The translations under genes were made by a program, and so were the position numbers. The notes below the pieces were generated by a model that did no database searches, was not told the DNA's origin, and saw nothing but the letters and a program-made list of their open reading frames with translations. From assembly GCA_011316305.1 (NCBI GenBank), contig SAUG01000025.1, forward strand, positions 186,001 through 250,000: a stretch of DNA of 64,000 nt, read 5' to 3'. Shown here piece by piece: positions 43,446 to 54,179 of the stretch. Positions within the stretch are counted from its first letter, which is position 1, and every line of letters starts with the position of its first letter. The DNA comes from Rusavskia elegans. Its lineage: Eukaryota > Ascomycota > Lecanoromycetes > Teloschistales > Teloschistaceae.

Positions 43446-44468
43446 ATGAAGGCCGGTGACCAAAAGCCAGAGTTCCCTCACACATCTGCCGCACCAAACG
43501 ACCAGTATACTCCACCGCGCAAGGGCATTCTATCGATGCTGCCAACAGCATGTGTACCCTATGCCGAGCTGATGCGTCTCGAGAAACCCGCCGGTCTCTA
43601 CGCATTCTACTTCCCCTACATCATCGGCATCTGCTATGCGGCCTGTATAAGGGACTCTCCACCTCCGCTCGAGCACATGATGAGTCTGGCCGGTCTGTTC
43701 CTGGTGTGGTGTGTCATCCTGCGTGGCGCTGCATGTACATGGAATGACAACACCGATCAAGAGTTCGATCGAAAGGTCCTTCGCTGTCGCCATCGACCGA
43801 TTGCCCGGGGTGCCGTTAGCACCGCTCAGGGTCATCTATTCACGGCAGCCCTGGGCCTGGCCGGAGTACCTATACTCCTCAACCTCCCTGCGGGATGTAC
43901 CTATCACACAATTCCTGTCGCGATCCTGTTTATGCTGTATCCGTTCGCGAAGCGGGTAACATACTACCCACAGGTCGTGCTCGGTTTTCCCTTCGCTTGG
44001 GCGGTCTTCATATGCTGCGCTGCTTTGGAGGTTGACCCGTTTCATCCAGAAGTTTTCGGATCGGCAGCTTGTCTGTTCATGGCCAACGTCTCCTGGACCA
44101 TCATATACGACACGATTTACGCCCACCAGGATATCAAAGATGACGTCGCAGCCGGAGTGAAGTCTATGGCTGTCCGGTTTGCTGACAGCACTAAGCTCCT
44201 CACATCGATCCTGGCGGCTGTACAAGTGATCCTCTTACTGGCCGCAGGTCGGTTGGCCGGGTTAACTTTTGTGTATTTTATCGTGTCTTGCGGAGGTACA
44301 GCATTCGCCTTGGCCAACATGATTGTTCGAGTTGATCTTGAGGTACCTGCCAGTTGCGCAGTGTGGTTTCATCGGGGGTTCTGGTATGTAGGCGGAACCG
44401 TTGCAGCTGGATTATTCGGCGTGTATCTGGAGAGGCAACCAGCTTGGACTGCGGTACGCCGCAGTTGA
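43446..44468 (+). CDS. UbiA-family membrane prenyltransferase
   Basis: 340 residues, single exon, from the ATG at 43446; the frame upstream has no ATG. The start of the catalytic part, PYAELMRLEKPAGLYAFYFPYIIG, is typical. The first Asp-rich motif is NDNTDQEFD (NDxxDxxxD). The second is YDTIYAHQDIKDD (DxxxD). Seven to nine hydrophobic helices follow in the usual spacing. UbiA enzymes join a prenyl diphosphate to an aromatic or similar acceptor in membranes. COQ2, the ubiquinone enzyme, is one member. Here there is no mitochondrial presequence, and the RLEKPAGLYAFYFPY wording recalls the prenyltransferases of fungal meroterpenoid pathways. The nearby P450 supports such a role, but no polyketide synthase or terpene cyclase is seen in the window. 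Confidence 0.88.
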   Translation: MKAGDQKPEFPHTSAAPNDQYTPPRKGILSMLPTACVPYAELMRLEKPAGLYAFYFPYIIGICYAACIRDSPPPLEHMMSLAGLFLVWCVILRGAACTWNDNTDQEFDRKVLRCRHRPIARGAVSTAQGHLFTAALGLAGVPILLNLPAGCTYHTIPVAILFMLYPFAKRVTYYPQVVLGFPFAWAVFICCAALEVDPFHPEVFGSAACLFMANVSWTIIYDTIYAHQDIKDDVAAGVKSMAVRFADSTKLLTSILAAVQVILLLAAGRLAGLTFVYFIVSCGGTAFALANMIVRVDLEVPASCAVWFHRGFWYVGGTVAAGLFGVYLERQPAWTAVRRS

Positions 44469-45082
44469 GGACTTTCGGTCTTGTCCGTCCGGTTCGAAAT
44501 GATAGCAGTGGAGATTGTCTTCTGAATAATGTATATGTCATCTTATTATGAATCTTAGTCTTTTGCAGCGACAAGGTAGCAGCCATCGAGGGAATCATCG
44601 ACACCGCCAGTCAAGAACACTCATGTCAGACCAGCTTTCTGTGTTTCAGAGGCATTCAAGTTCCAGACCGTAGGCATGGGCAAGGTTGAGATGATGAGAT
44701 CGATCCTAAGATTCAGTGGTGTGGACCATCTGAAAGAAGCCAACTCCTCGAAGCACGTTCGACTCTGAGCTCTCTTCGCCCAAATGGAAGGGATAGGTGA
44801 ACATCGTAGCATTGAGGTGGTGCTAAGTATGGACTGTCCATCAGCTTTGCAATGTCACCCTGCTACTGATGGTGGTTTTGAGTTTCCTTTGCAGTTGCGC
44901 AAAGTGATGAAATGACGTAGACGATTGATATAACGACACGTTTTTCTGCGATAAGATAACAATAATACTCGAGGTTGAATGCGAGTCATCAGAAGGAAGT
45001 TTCCTTCTTTGTGTCAGTGTTCCTTCCAATCAGTGTCGCGACACATACAGAACCTCATACTTCAGTATCTTCCCTTATCAAC
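44469..45082. other. Intergenic region
   Basis: 614 bp between the prenyltransferase and the CCDC124 homologue. Only short unsupported frames. Confidence 0.45.
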
Positions 45083-45897
45083 ATGCCCAAGAAAGCAGCA
45101 GGCGAGAACACGAAGAAGGCTGCTGGCAACGCAAAGGCAAGCCAACAACCAGACCACTCCTCAATTTCCCTCCCGCTAATAAAGCTCTCCTAGAAAGCGG
45201 AAGCAGCAGCCCAAAAAGCCGCCGTCGAAAACTCAAAGAAAGCCGCATCCGAAGATATAGAGTGGTCGAAAGGCGCCAAATCCAACGCAAAGAAGTACAT
45301 ACAACTCCCTTCTCCCCGTCATTCACAATCCAACTCTGCCAGAACAAAGTCTCGCTAACTTGTTGCCTATCCAGAGAAGAAGCCGAAGCCAAGAAAGCCG
45401 AAGCCGCCCGTAAAAAGGCCGAGAAAGACGCGCTCCTGGCGGAAGAAGAACGCAATGCCCCCTCCAAACCCAAAAACACAAAAACTGCTCCCAAGAAAAC
45501 ATCCGCCGCCCCCTCTCGCGGTCTCAATCTCGATCAGCTCGATGAACCTCCTCAAAACGGACCGCTCAATGCCCTCAACGCCACCGGTATCGATAACGCT
45601 CTGGATGCACTGTCTTTGACGTCTGGGCCGGCGAATGGAGAGAAGGTGGATCGACACCCGGAACGGAGGTTTAAGGCGGCGTACGCGGCGTACGAGGCGA
45701 GGAGGATGCCGGAGCTGGAGGAAGAGATGAAGGGGCTGAGGAGGCAGCAGCGGATAGATGTCATTCGGAAAGAGTTTGAGAGGAGTCCGGAGAACCCGTT
45801 CAATCAAGTCAGTGTTGGGTTTGATGCCAGTAAGGAGGAAATTAGGGAGGTGAAGCAGAAAGAGAGGGAGAAGGTGGAGCAGAGGCTGGGCAAGTGA
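45083..45897 (+). CDS. CCDC124 homologue, ribosome-associated coiled-coil protein
   Basis: Three exons, 45083-45136, 45194-45294 and 45375-45897, give 225 residues. The start MPKKAAGENTKKAAGNAK joins KAEAAAQKAAVENSKKA and then EEAEAKKAEAARKKAEKDALL, a long basic/acidic helix. The conserved C-terminal block RRFKAAYAAYEARRMPEL and the ending with NPFNQVSVGFDAS are the CCDC124 domain (older DUF1014). Family members (human CCDC124, fission yeast Oxs1, budding yeast Lso2) bind ribosomes and help recovery from stress or dormancy. The first intron begins GC rather than GT (45137-45193, GCAAGC...TAG). It is needed to join the frames and is the known minor GC-AG class. It flanks the P450/UbiA pair on the right. 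Confidence 0.88.
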
Positions 45898-46098
45898 TAG
45901 GGAATAGATCCATCTTCAATTACGAGGGATTATGATTGGGAGGAATGCTACGGCAGGGAGGAAAAATGATAAATTGAAGGGTGAAGTCATGGGCCGAGCG
46001 CTACGCCTGCTTGGGAGCAGTGACGGAGGAGCCACGAGATATTAGGGGTTTATCAGACCGATGATAGAACATGGCGGAAGACGACTGGACCAGCCGTG

Positions 46099-47310
46099 TC
46101 ATCGAGGATTGTCTAAGAAGCTCGTCCCTCCCCATATGAGTATACACCCAAGAAGAGCCGACGCTCCTATCACTTGCTGGCTCCATCCGTTTCCAGCTTC
46201 GACTTTGGCAGCGCCTGGCCGTGCCGGTTCGCCTATACTTTTAGGAGCGGTTGATCCATCCATGACATCGAGCTTCCTGGACTCCGTGGCACTCTTCTGA
46301 TGTCTTCTCTCGACGAGCTCCTTTAACCTCCGCAAATCCTCTCTCCATTCACTCTCGTTCCATCCCCGCTCTCCACCCTCAACCTCTACATCCTGCACAT
46401 TCCCAAAGAAATCCATCACCAACCTCTCCCTCCCCACTCTTTCCCCGCCAGGGAACAAATCCCACCTCACCCCAGGCCTACTATGAATCTTCCTCTCATC
46501 ATAACTCCCAAACAGCTCCCCCAACGTCTTCCCCCGATCCCCCACGCCCACCCCCTCCAAAAACTCAAGATTATAATACGTCCACCGATCAATCACCGCA
46601 ACCCCCACATCATTATCCGCATGATGGCTATAAGAACTCTGATCAATCTCACTACTCCCCGTCGCAATAATCCCCGGGCTATAAAACTGCCTGTAAAGCG
46701 TATTGGCCTGACAAGTATCGATCATAAACAACAACTCGCGATACCGTCTCTTCTCCCACATCTGCTCGAACGCGTCCGCCAAATCCCGACTCCCAATCTC
46801 CTCGCTGTCTTGGAATTTCAGGAACTCGTTCCCGCCGTGCCCGGTCATGTAGACGAGGACATTACTGCCGGCGTCGGTGCCGAGGCGTTTGGAGCGGGGG
46901 AATTCGGGCGGGAGGCGGTCCGTGAGGAGGCGGATGAAGTTTTCGACTGTTACTTCGTAGCCGCGGTAGTCGACTTCGATGTTGTCGCCGTAGAGGTCCA
47001 GGGCGCGGTCGGCGTTGTTGTAGACGGTGCCGGGGAAGGCGTTGCGTGGGTTGCAGGCCATGTCGTCGGGGAGCATGAGGATGATTTGTGAGTCTGGGAT
47101 GCCGAGGCGTTTGACGGTGCGGTAGAGGGAGAGGACGTTGGCGAGATGGCGATAGTTGAACCAAAAGCGGGAGGTGGAGACCAGGACGGCCCAGTTGGAG
47201 GTGTGCTGGGTTGAGGGAGGGGGAAGGGTCGTTGCGGTAAAGGTAACGGAGGGAAGGTAGAGGAGAGCGAGGAGGGAGATGGGGAGAAAGGAAAGGGATG
47301 GGAGACGCAT
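46099..47310 (-). CDS. gpi8: GPI transamidase catalytic subunit Gpi8
   Basis: 403 residues, single exon. A signal peptide (SFLPISLLALLYLPSVTF) is followed by NWAVLVSTSRFWFNYRH, the C13 peptidase start. The catalytic dyad is His in VYMTGHGGNEF (about residue 158) and Cys in LLFMIDTCQANT (about residue 200). YSPGIIATGSSE and DNDVGVAVIDRW follow as in Gpi8/PIG-K. A transmembrane helix (QVIGASALLGCILIWGGTSF) near the C-terminus anchors it in the ER. It cleaves the C-terminal signal of precursor proteins and transfers them to a GPI anchor, together with Gaa1, Gpi16, Gpi17 and Gab1. Length and order are normal. Confidence 0.95.
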   Translation of the reverse strand: MRLPSLSFLPISLLALLYLPSVTFTATTLPPPSTQHTSNWAVLVSTSRFWFNYRHLANVLSLYRTVKRLGIPDSQIILMLPDDMACNPRNAFPGTVYNNADRALDLYGDNIEVDYRGYEVTVENFIRLLTDRLPPEFPRSKRLGTDAGSNVLVYMTGHGGNEFLKFQDSEEIGSRDLADAFEQMWEKRRYRELLFMIDTCQANTLYRQFYSPGIIATGSSEIDQSSYSHHADNDVGVAVIDRWTYYNLEFLEGVGVGDRGKTLGELFGSYDERKIHSRPGVRWDLFPGGERVGRERLVMDFFGNVQDVEVEGGERGWNESEWREDLRRLKELVERRHQKSATESRKLDVMDGSTAPKSIGEPARPGAAKVEAGNGWSQQVIGASALLGCILIWGGTSFLDNPR

Positions 47311-47680
47311 GATTGTGACCTGAAGATGGAGGTAGTAATATCACGCGGAGGAGACAGCTCTAAATCCAAGGTAGATCGTAAACACCACGCCAAGCCATAC
47401 GCCAAGCCATACGTCAAATTACTTTCATTCTAAAGAGAGAGAAAAATTGTAGTCTGAAGTATAGCTGGACCTAATCTGATGTTGGGTTCTATTGTATAAA
47501 GTGGAGTTATATCTCTTACATACTAGACTTCATAACTTACCACCCCGGCCATGGCAAATTCGCCATTAACAAAAAATCCATCTGATTCACCCTTCTCCTT
47601 GGGTATCATTTACAAATGCCTGAACGCCGCTGCTAAGACATGGTCATCGGCAGTTGAATATCCCGAACGTCGTAGACAAG
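47311..47680. other. Intergenic region upstream of gpi8
   Basis: 370 bp with a tandem CGCCAAGCCATA(C) motif near 47,389-47,413 and an AT-richer part. No gene. Confidence 0.4.
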
Positions 47681-49819
47681 TCATTCAACATATGAATCAT
47701 TAGACATCGGTACGTTTTGCCAATGCGCGGAATGTGTCCAGCGCCGTTTGATTCCATTTTCTCGCTCATTAGCTGTGCTTGCCTCCGGTGCACCCCATAA
47801 CCCAGCGTGTGTACTTGGCTGACCAGAAGCCCGATGGTTCTTTTCAGCTTGATTGTCTTTCTGGGTGGTATCCGTCTCGTCCTTGCTTAGCTTGCCATCG
47901 CTGGAGACCTCTTTCGCTAGTGGTGAATGTCCATTGAGAAGAGGCGCCTTCTCCAGGTGAAGTCGATCCCCAATCCCATCCGCATTTCTTGCTGAAGGCT
48001 TGCTCCACAATCCTCCAGAAAAGCTTGTACTTCTGGATGAGCCTCCGCCCGGATCCATGCTGGTCATCGCACGATTCTCAGACTCAACACTGATATCGCC
48101 GTCGGTAAAGCTGTTAGAGGAGGCGGTGGAAGCCGCCGAGTTGGTGCGATACCGATGGTAGGATATAGGAGACGACGTGAGAGATGGCGTATAGTGTATC
48201 ATTCCAGCAGTCGAAGATCGGCCTCGAGCATGTAGATGATCGGTAGACGCAGTAATCTTGACTTCATACTCATTCGAAACACCAGTATCAATCGACGATC
48301 GCTGTCGTGAAAAGTGATTCGGTGACACAGGTGACTGAGCCTGCTTGTTGGAAGGCTCTTTACGGACAGCCAGAGTCAGAGATGCCATACCCACGTCCAG
48401 CAGAACAGGTTGATTCGTCAAAGCCCCCAGAAGAGCATTGCAACCAGCACCGTGTGTTACCAAAATCAACACAATATCTGCCTCGTCGTCGGCCTGGTCG
48501 AGTCTCGCCGACGCTGAGCTTGATCCGTCGATGAGGTTTTGCGTTGTTAGCCCAGCATCGTTGTGCTCATACCAAGCCACCATGCTCTGTAACCCTCGCC
48601 TGAATCGCTTATGCATCTCGCTCCATTCTTCACCGTAATCTCCGCCAGTGCCCCAGTCGTGTGGCTGTCGCATGCTATCCCACTGGAAATCAACGTTAGT
48701 GCAAGCATCCCGTGCGTGAGCGACATAGCCAGGTGGAATGGGGCCTGATGGAGAAACGGCGTACGATGGCGTTGGGGGCTCATAGCCCGCATTTCCGGGA
48801 AGCGCAGATGTCTCGATCTTGCTCACGCTTCCGGGGTTTATTCGATTGTTTTTACTTGGGCTCGAACGGTTGAGATTGCTATGACTATTTGCCCGGTTGA
48901 GCCTCGTCAGTGTTGCACCGACGGTTGATATACTCGAAAGAGGTCCGCTATCGTCTCCACTTCTTGTTTCTACAGTTGCTGATGACCCGCTGCCCCAGAG
49001 GCCAAAAGAGTTGCCCTTGTCTGGATGACTCGTGTAGGAACCGGCTGGCACATCCACATACTCTCCCCGCCTCATCAACTCTGCCTTGGCGCCTATCAAC
49101 ATCATAATGGAATCAGGCGGTGGTGTGATCATGTCGAAGTACTCCGGTGAGAGCCATTCCCCCAGGAAAGCGTCGATCCGCAAACATGGTTTGACCTGCT
49201 CAACAGGCTGCTGCACCTCTACAGTCGAATCATTGCCGACCTCAGGCTCTGGGATAGCAGCTAGATGAGGCGTCGCCGGGGATTCCATCCCTATAAGGTA
49301 GGGTGAAGCCGGATGGGCGGGATGTTGCGCTTCCGAATGCATTGGGTGATGCTTTGAAGGCTGGCCATTTGTCCTGATTGACCCCTCGTATTGAGTAATG
49401 CCGGCGCCGATGGCAATGGAGGTCTGAATACATCTCAGAAATGGAGAGGTATGGATGATAACCTTATAGGCTCGCTTTTTCTCATGGCCAGCGTTGGGTC
49501 CGGGGAGTGTGTGGCCGTCGATAGGTCCATCGAGTGAGCCATCTTCGCTGATGTTCGTTGAAAAATTCGAGTCTCCTCTTGCATCACTTCCATAGCTCGC
49601 ATGAAGTATGGAGCCAATCCTGTTTCCCAGTGCTCGTGATTGAACCCAGCCACCATAGGTCAGAGGAGGATCATAGGGAGTTGGGGACGACAGATGCCAT
49701 TGCTTATCGGCAGCGTCAAGCCTCGCGCCATGGCTGCACTTGTGTTAGCATGTGAAGAGGCTGTCACGATGGCTGGAACGGTACCGGGCAATGATTACAA
49801 CAGCCGGAGGTCTGCCCAT
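47681..49819 (-). CDS. Histidine-phosphatase (phosphoglycerate mutase-like) superfamily protein
   Basis: Two exons on the minus strand, 49819-49785 (35 nt) and 49733-47681, give 695 residues. The intron splits the Arg of the catalytic RHG motif. Only the spliced form reads MGRPPAVVIIARHGAR, and the first exon is easily missed. Then come PLTYGGWVQSRALGNRIG and HTSPFLRCIQTSIAIG, the usual second block. The second catalytic His is in LILVTHGAGCNALLG (about residue 465). Between the two lies a long Ser/Pro-rich insert. The C-terminal third (Ser/Thr/Gly-rich, with SRSTSFSGGLWSKPS and HAGLWG) is disordered-looking. The family includes phosphatases such as the STS/UBASH3 and SixA types and also regulatory domains. 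The substrate is not predictable. Fungal proteins of this plan are annotated only as phosphoglycerate mutase family. Confidence 0.85.
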
Positions 49820-51910
49820 GGCTGCTGGGTAGTCTGGAGCTAGCCCGACCGAACCAAGTCTGTGAGGTCCATCACAATCATGTTCATGATCAAGAGTTTA
49901 TCGTTGACATTGGAAACGGGGTGTCGACTTGAGGAGATCCGAAGGCAAGATGCTGCAGGGTCAACGAGGCATTTGTGACGCCCTTGTTTCGGCTTGCAGA
50001 GCTTCGACGACTGCTTTGTCGGACATGTTAACCGACTCGGATGGTATGTCACCGTCCACCTTATCGTTGCCATGACACGCTTGCAAATCTTATAAGAGCG
50101 ACCCGTCCAGAGTATCGACCGAAAGACATCTCTAAACTTCAGACTTCCCAATTCCTTCGATACCACGCAGTCCAAGCTAGGTCTTGGCATATCACGTCAC
50201 GTCGGCGCTTAGTCATCCGACCTGTCGTTTCGGGACTCGGCTTTCTCCATCAATTTCCGTCATGTGTTGGAGCTTATACTCTCCCCACCACCAAGAGAAT
50301 ACCTACTGTTGTTTCGCGAGCTTCAACTACCTTGGTCTCATCGTAGACCATGATGGCTTCAAGCCACCGGCTATGGTATTTTAGGTAAACGACGAATTGA
50401 TAAGAGTTCCCCTGGCCGATTCGACCTCTTATGCGCAAGCCGCAGCGGATAGCTGCAGCAGTAGGCAGCTGCTGCACCCTGCTGTGTCGACTCGAAGATG
50501 TGGGATGGCATCCAGCAGACATCGGGACGAATACTTGGCGAGCCTCCAGGGCGATTCTTCATTCTCCATTCTCGAGCTCGAGTCAAGCTTGAATACCTTC
50601 TCGAAAGACAAGATCTGACTGGGGAGGTACCCAGCCGATCAAGGAGAGAACCTCGCCCCTGAAACATAACGTCGTCGGCTGACCTTTGGAACGACTCTGC
50701 CGGTTGACCCACAAGCAACCAGACTGATCACGATGAATACTATGGCCGACAAAGGGGAAACAACTAAGTGCTTTCCGGTGACAACAGAGGTGTACTAGGA
50801 CGTTGTTATTTTCAGGTAAGCTCGGCGAATGAGGATGTCTTTGAAGGCCTGAACACAGCTTCGATCCTCCGTTGGTCTTCTACGCAACATCTTACTAAGA
50901 TCTCAGGCATTGGTCAACAAATCAACCTACGTCTCTACCACGCGGTCGTATCAATTTTCAAAGATCGGTAGCAGGGGATCATAATAGTCTAATGCAAGTA
51001 ATGCTATTGCGGGTATGACTGTATCCTTATGCGATACCGACACCCGCCACAGACGCTGCGACCAGACTGGTAATGGTCGCCTATATGTAAGGCTATGCGG
51101 CTTTTTCGACCGGTGTGGTCTCTTCTGTCTTGGGCCTGTCTAGCGGCTGCTGTGACATCTCCCCTGAGGTCATGGCTTCTTTAGCCCTCCTGCCGTTTGT
51201 TACAGCATGGTGGATCGGTTCCTATTGAATAGCTCACTCCTTTCTTCGAACAACGTCTCGCCAAAGTGTCAGTTACACATGAGACCCTAGCTCATTTGTG
51301 CGTTGGTTGGCCATCTGTGGAGCTTTCTGCAAGCCTACTCCGTACCACTCTACGAGTGTCATGGTCTGGACGATGATGGCCTTTGCCTGCAGGACGCTTA
51401 GTCGCACCCCATGTGCGCCTACTTGGTACTAGCGATGTGTTTCTACACGAGATGCAGTTTAACGAATCCCCTAGAGCCATATCGCTTTTTGGTAACCACT
51501 CAATGTCCAGAATTGATCCCAAGTATGCCTTCTCGCATACCTGCAGTCGGCATCTTGTTGTGGCGCTCCCACTCTTTTCAATAAGCTTGTATCCTCAACC
51601 TTCGTCAGACAGACTTTTTGATTATACAACGCTTCCCTTAGCCTCTCGAGGGTTCTCGTCCAAATCTTGTCAACCGTTTTGAAAGTAGAGGTCTTCAATG
51701 ACCTTGATACAATTTTTCTATATACCGGACCCATGTCAGGCAATGTGCAGTCAAGCAAATCAATAATTCCACGGAACCTCTGCTCAGGGCAAGCTCCTGA
51801 ACCCTTCGTTTCGTCACTTATTGGACGGTCCAGTGGGCTCGAAACTTGCCGAGGCTATAATACCCATACCGCACAAGAGCAAGTCTCAAATCGTTCCAGA
51901 ATATCCTGTC
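49820..51910. other. Long gene-free region between divergent genes
   Basis: 2.1 kb of ordinary base composition with many short frames (up to about 115 codons) but no domain, leader or convincing splice chain. It contains the promoters of the phosphatase-like gene (minus) and of the membrane-anchored protein (plus). No RIP signature or repeat was recognised. A non-coding RNA or a lineage-specific short gene could hide here. Confidence 0.4.
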
Positions 51911-53722
51911 ATGGAGCTTCTACCTATCATCATCGTGGTGTCCCTGCTGGGCTTTTTCGTCGCATTGACCGTAGCCATACTCGCCTGGCGGGCGTTCAGC
52001 AAACCCGAAAGACGAAACAAACGACACGCCACTCGTCAGAAGCAAGGTCCAGTCCGTCAACTGACACTCCGCAACGGAAAAGCAACAATTCTTCCTCAGG
52101 ACATGTATGGGCTGGGGAAGGAGGACCTCAATTCTGCAGAGTTCAGCACTGTAAGAACGAACGGCTCCGAGAAATCTCGCGAAAAGCCACGCCGAGGCCT
52201 GTTGACCTTGACTCCGATTGATCCTCACCCAAAGCTCTTCGGCTTTCGAGACTCGTCACCACCATCAGACTTGGAAGCTCAGACACATATAGACCCGAAG
52301 AAATTCGAAGAAAACCTAAAAACACTCCAGATTCTGAACAACCGGTTACTGGAAGAGCCTCAGAACCGAGTGATACCTCAACGATCAGAGTCAAGAAGGA
52401 AATGGCCAGGCAACAATTCGAACAGGGCCAGCAGCAGGAAGATTGCGGAGTCCCTCCAAAAAGCCTACAACGTGTCTTCATATCCGCCTCGGCAGCTGTC
52501 TCTGTCTCAAGTATCTGATTATCCACTAAGTCCGAAATCCAAACCTTTACCCCGACACCTTCGCCACTCCGATCCATCTGGGACTCCACTGGATTCTCAG
52601 CAAAGACGAGTCAGTAAGACCAGATCAGAGGATATCCAACCCCGGAAGAATCGAACAAGTCAGCAGTCAGAGGAACTACCGCGTGCTAAAGCGAGGCAAG
52701 ACTCGGGAAAGAGCTTTTCGCTTCCACCTGATTTTCCTCCCCAAGCTATACAGACAATGCCAGCCATCAAAGTACCGCCACCCATAGCACCAGTCGAGAT
52801 CAGGTCTCCAAAGGGACGCATTGACTCCTTCGAGCGCCACGACCCAGCCTCATTCTTCTCTACCACCTCGACCAAAACCCGCAATTCACGCGCATCTTCC
52901 ACAGGCCAATCTGGAACTACCTCCAAGAGAGCTTCGACTGTACCTAGTATTCCGCCACTCAGGCTTCCTTCCACAGTCATAGCTCCACCTCCCGCGTTGA
53001 AGGTGCCCGCGTTCAAAGCACCCCCTCCGACTCCGGCCACGACTACCTCCAGTCTTGAGAAGGAAAAGAACCTTGATGCCGTTGAAATACCGAAGCCCCT
53101 CAAACCCAGCCCAACCAAGATTAGATTTGAAGCCGGCACCAAATCCGAGTCCACTAAACCCAGACCACCGGACATTGACATCGAAGCTGCTAACGCCAAA
53201 CGCCGCACCTCTTTCCTTCTCGAAAACGACGACAAACCCACCCGCGACTCCCCTGTGAGTCCGGAGACGGAAGAAGCTCCGCGAGGCCAATCTGCCCGAT
53301 CCACCCGCTCCTTTGCTACCTTCGCCTCCTCCGATATCTCTTCCGCCTGGACGTTCGGCAAGGCACAGCCGATGCCCATATTCCCCAGTGTAGCGCCCCG
53401 AGCCGTAGGCCTGGAGAGTGGAAACCACATCACGCCATTAAGAACACCGTTACGGCCCAAGAGCAAATACGGCAGGAAAGTCAAGGCGAGCGGGATGAAA
53501 GCCTTACCGGTGTTGCCGACGAGTCCGCTGAGTCAGCGGGAAGCGGTATGATTTTTTCTCTCTACTTTTAATGCACCGACGAAACGGAATGGACAGCGGA
53601 CTAAGATCTTGGGGTTTCAATAGATGGCGAAGCAAGCAAAAGCGAATTCAAAGGTGTTCAGGTCATCTAGCGAGGTCGTGGAGGAGTATATGCGGGCGAG
53701 GACGCCTAAGTCGCCGGGATGA
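51911..53722 (+). CDS. Membrane-anchored Pro/Ser-rich protein, unknown function
   Basis: Exons 51911-53545 and 53624-53722 give 577 residues. One hydrophobic helix at the very start (ELLPIIIVVSLLGFFVALTVAILAW) acts as an N-terminal anchor and is followed by basic residues (KPERRNKRH). The rest is rich in Pro, Ser, Lys and Arg. It has many S/T-P and R-x-S sites and the segments FEENLKTLQILNNRLLEEP (helical) and SPKGRIDSFERHDPASFF. Near the end SARSTRSFATFASSDISSAWTFGKAQPMPIFP is a conserved-looking block. Exon 2 adds MAKQAKANSKVFRSSSEVVEEYMRARTPKSPG. Without it the frame would stop three bases past the splice site. Such proteins in Pezizomycotina are annotated as hypothetical, and I do not know its role. 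The frame is open upstream of 51911 but has no ATG there. Confidence 0.75.
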
Positions 53723-54179
53723 TTGATGCCCGGGAGGACCATGTTCGGTCGTCGTGTACCATATGCCTTGGACATAGGTGCTGAAATGCAGTCATTTCAG
53801 TCTTTCGGCATCAAGCATTATTTCACTCCACTCGTGTCCCACCCACGCGGGGTTTACCTTCCATGCACAACGTCCAGCTGCAACGGGAGTTCGCACTACT
53901 CCATGCATCTACCCGGTTTCATGCTCCCCCTCGTCCAATGACCTTTCAGCGAGATTGTTTGTCTGCAGGACGATAATCATATGCAACTTTCCGAAACATC
54001 TGCACGCGGGATGGGGGGTGTGCATCGATCTTCCCAAAGGTACTATGATTGGTCGTCACGAGTCGATGGGAATGCCAACGAAAATGTATGAAACCGATTT
54101 TCTTTCCGATATTCTAAGACAGCAGTCTAATATACCACACCCTCTCGAGGCATACATACATTCATTCAGCAACCCACCC
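53723..54179. other. Convergent intergenic region
   Basis: 457 bp of 3' flanks between the membrane-anchored protein and the small Cys protein on the minus strand. No gene. Confidence 0.4.

Noticed and set aside
46483..47091. 202-codon plus frame opposite gpi8
   Set aside because: Shadow of gpi8, which has its catalytic His and Cys.
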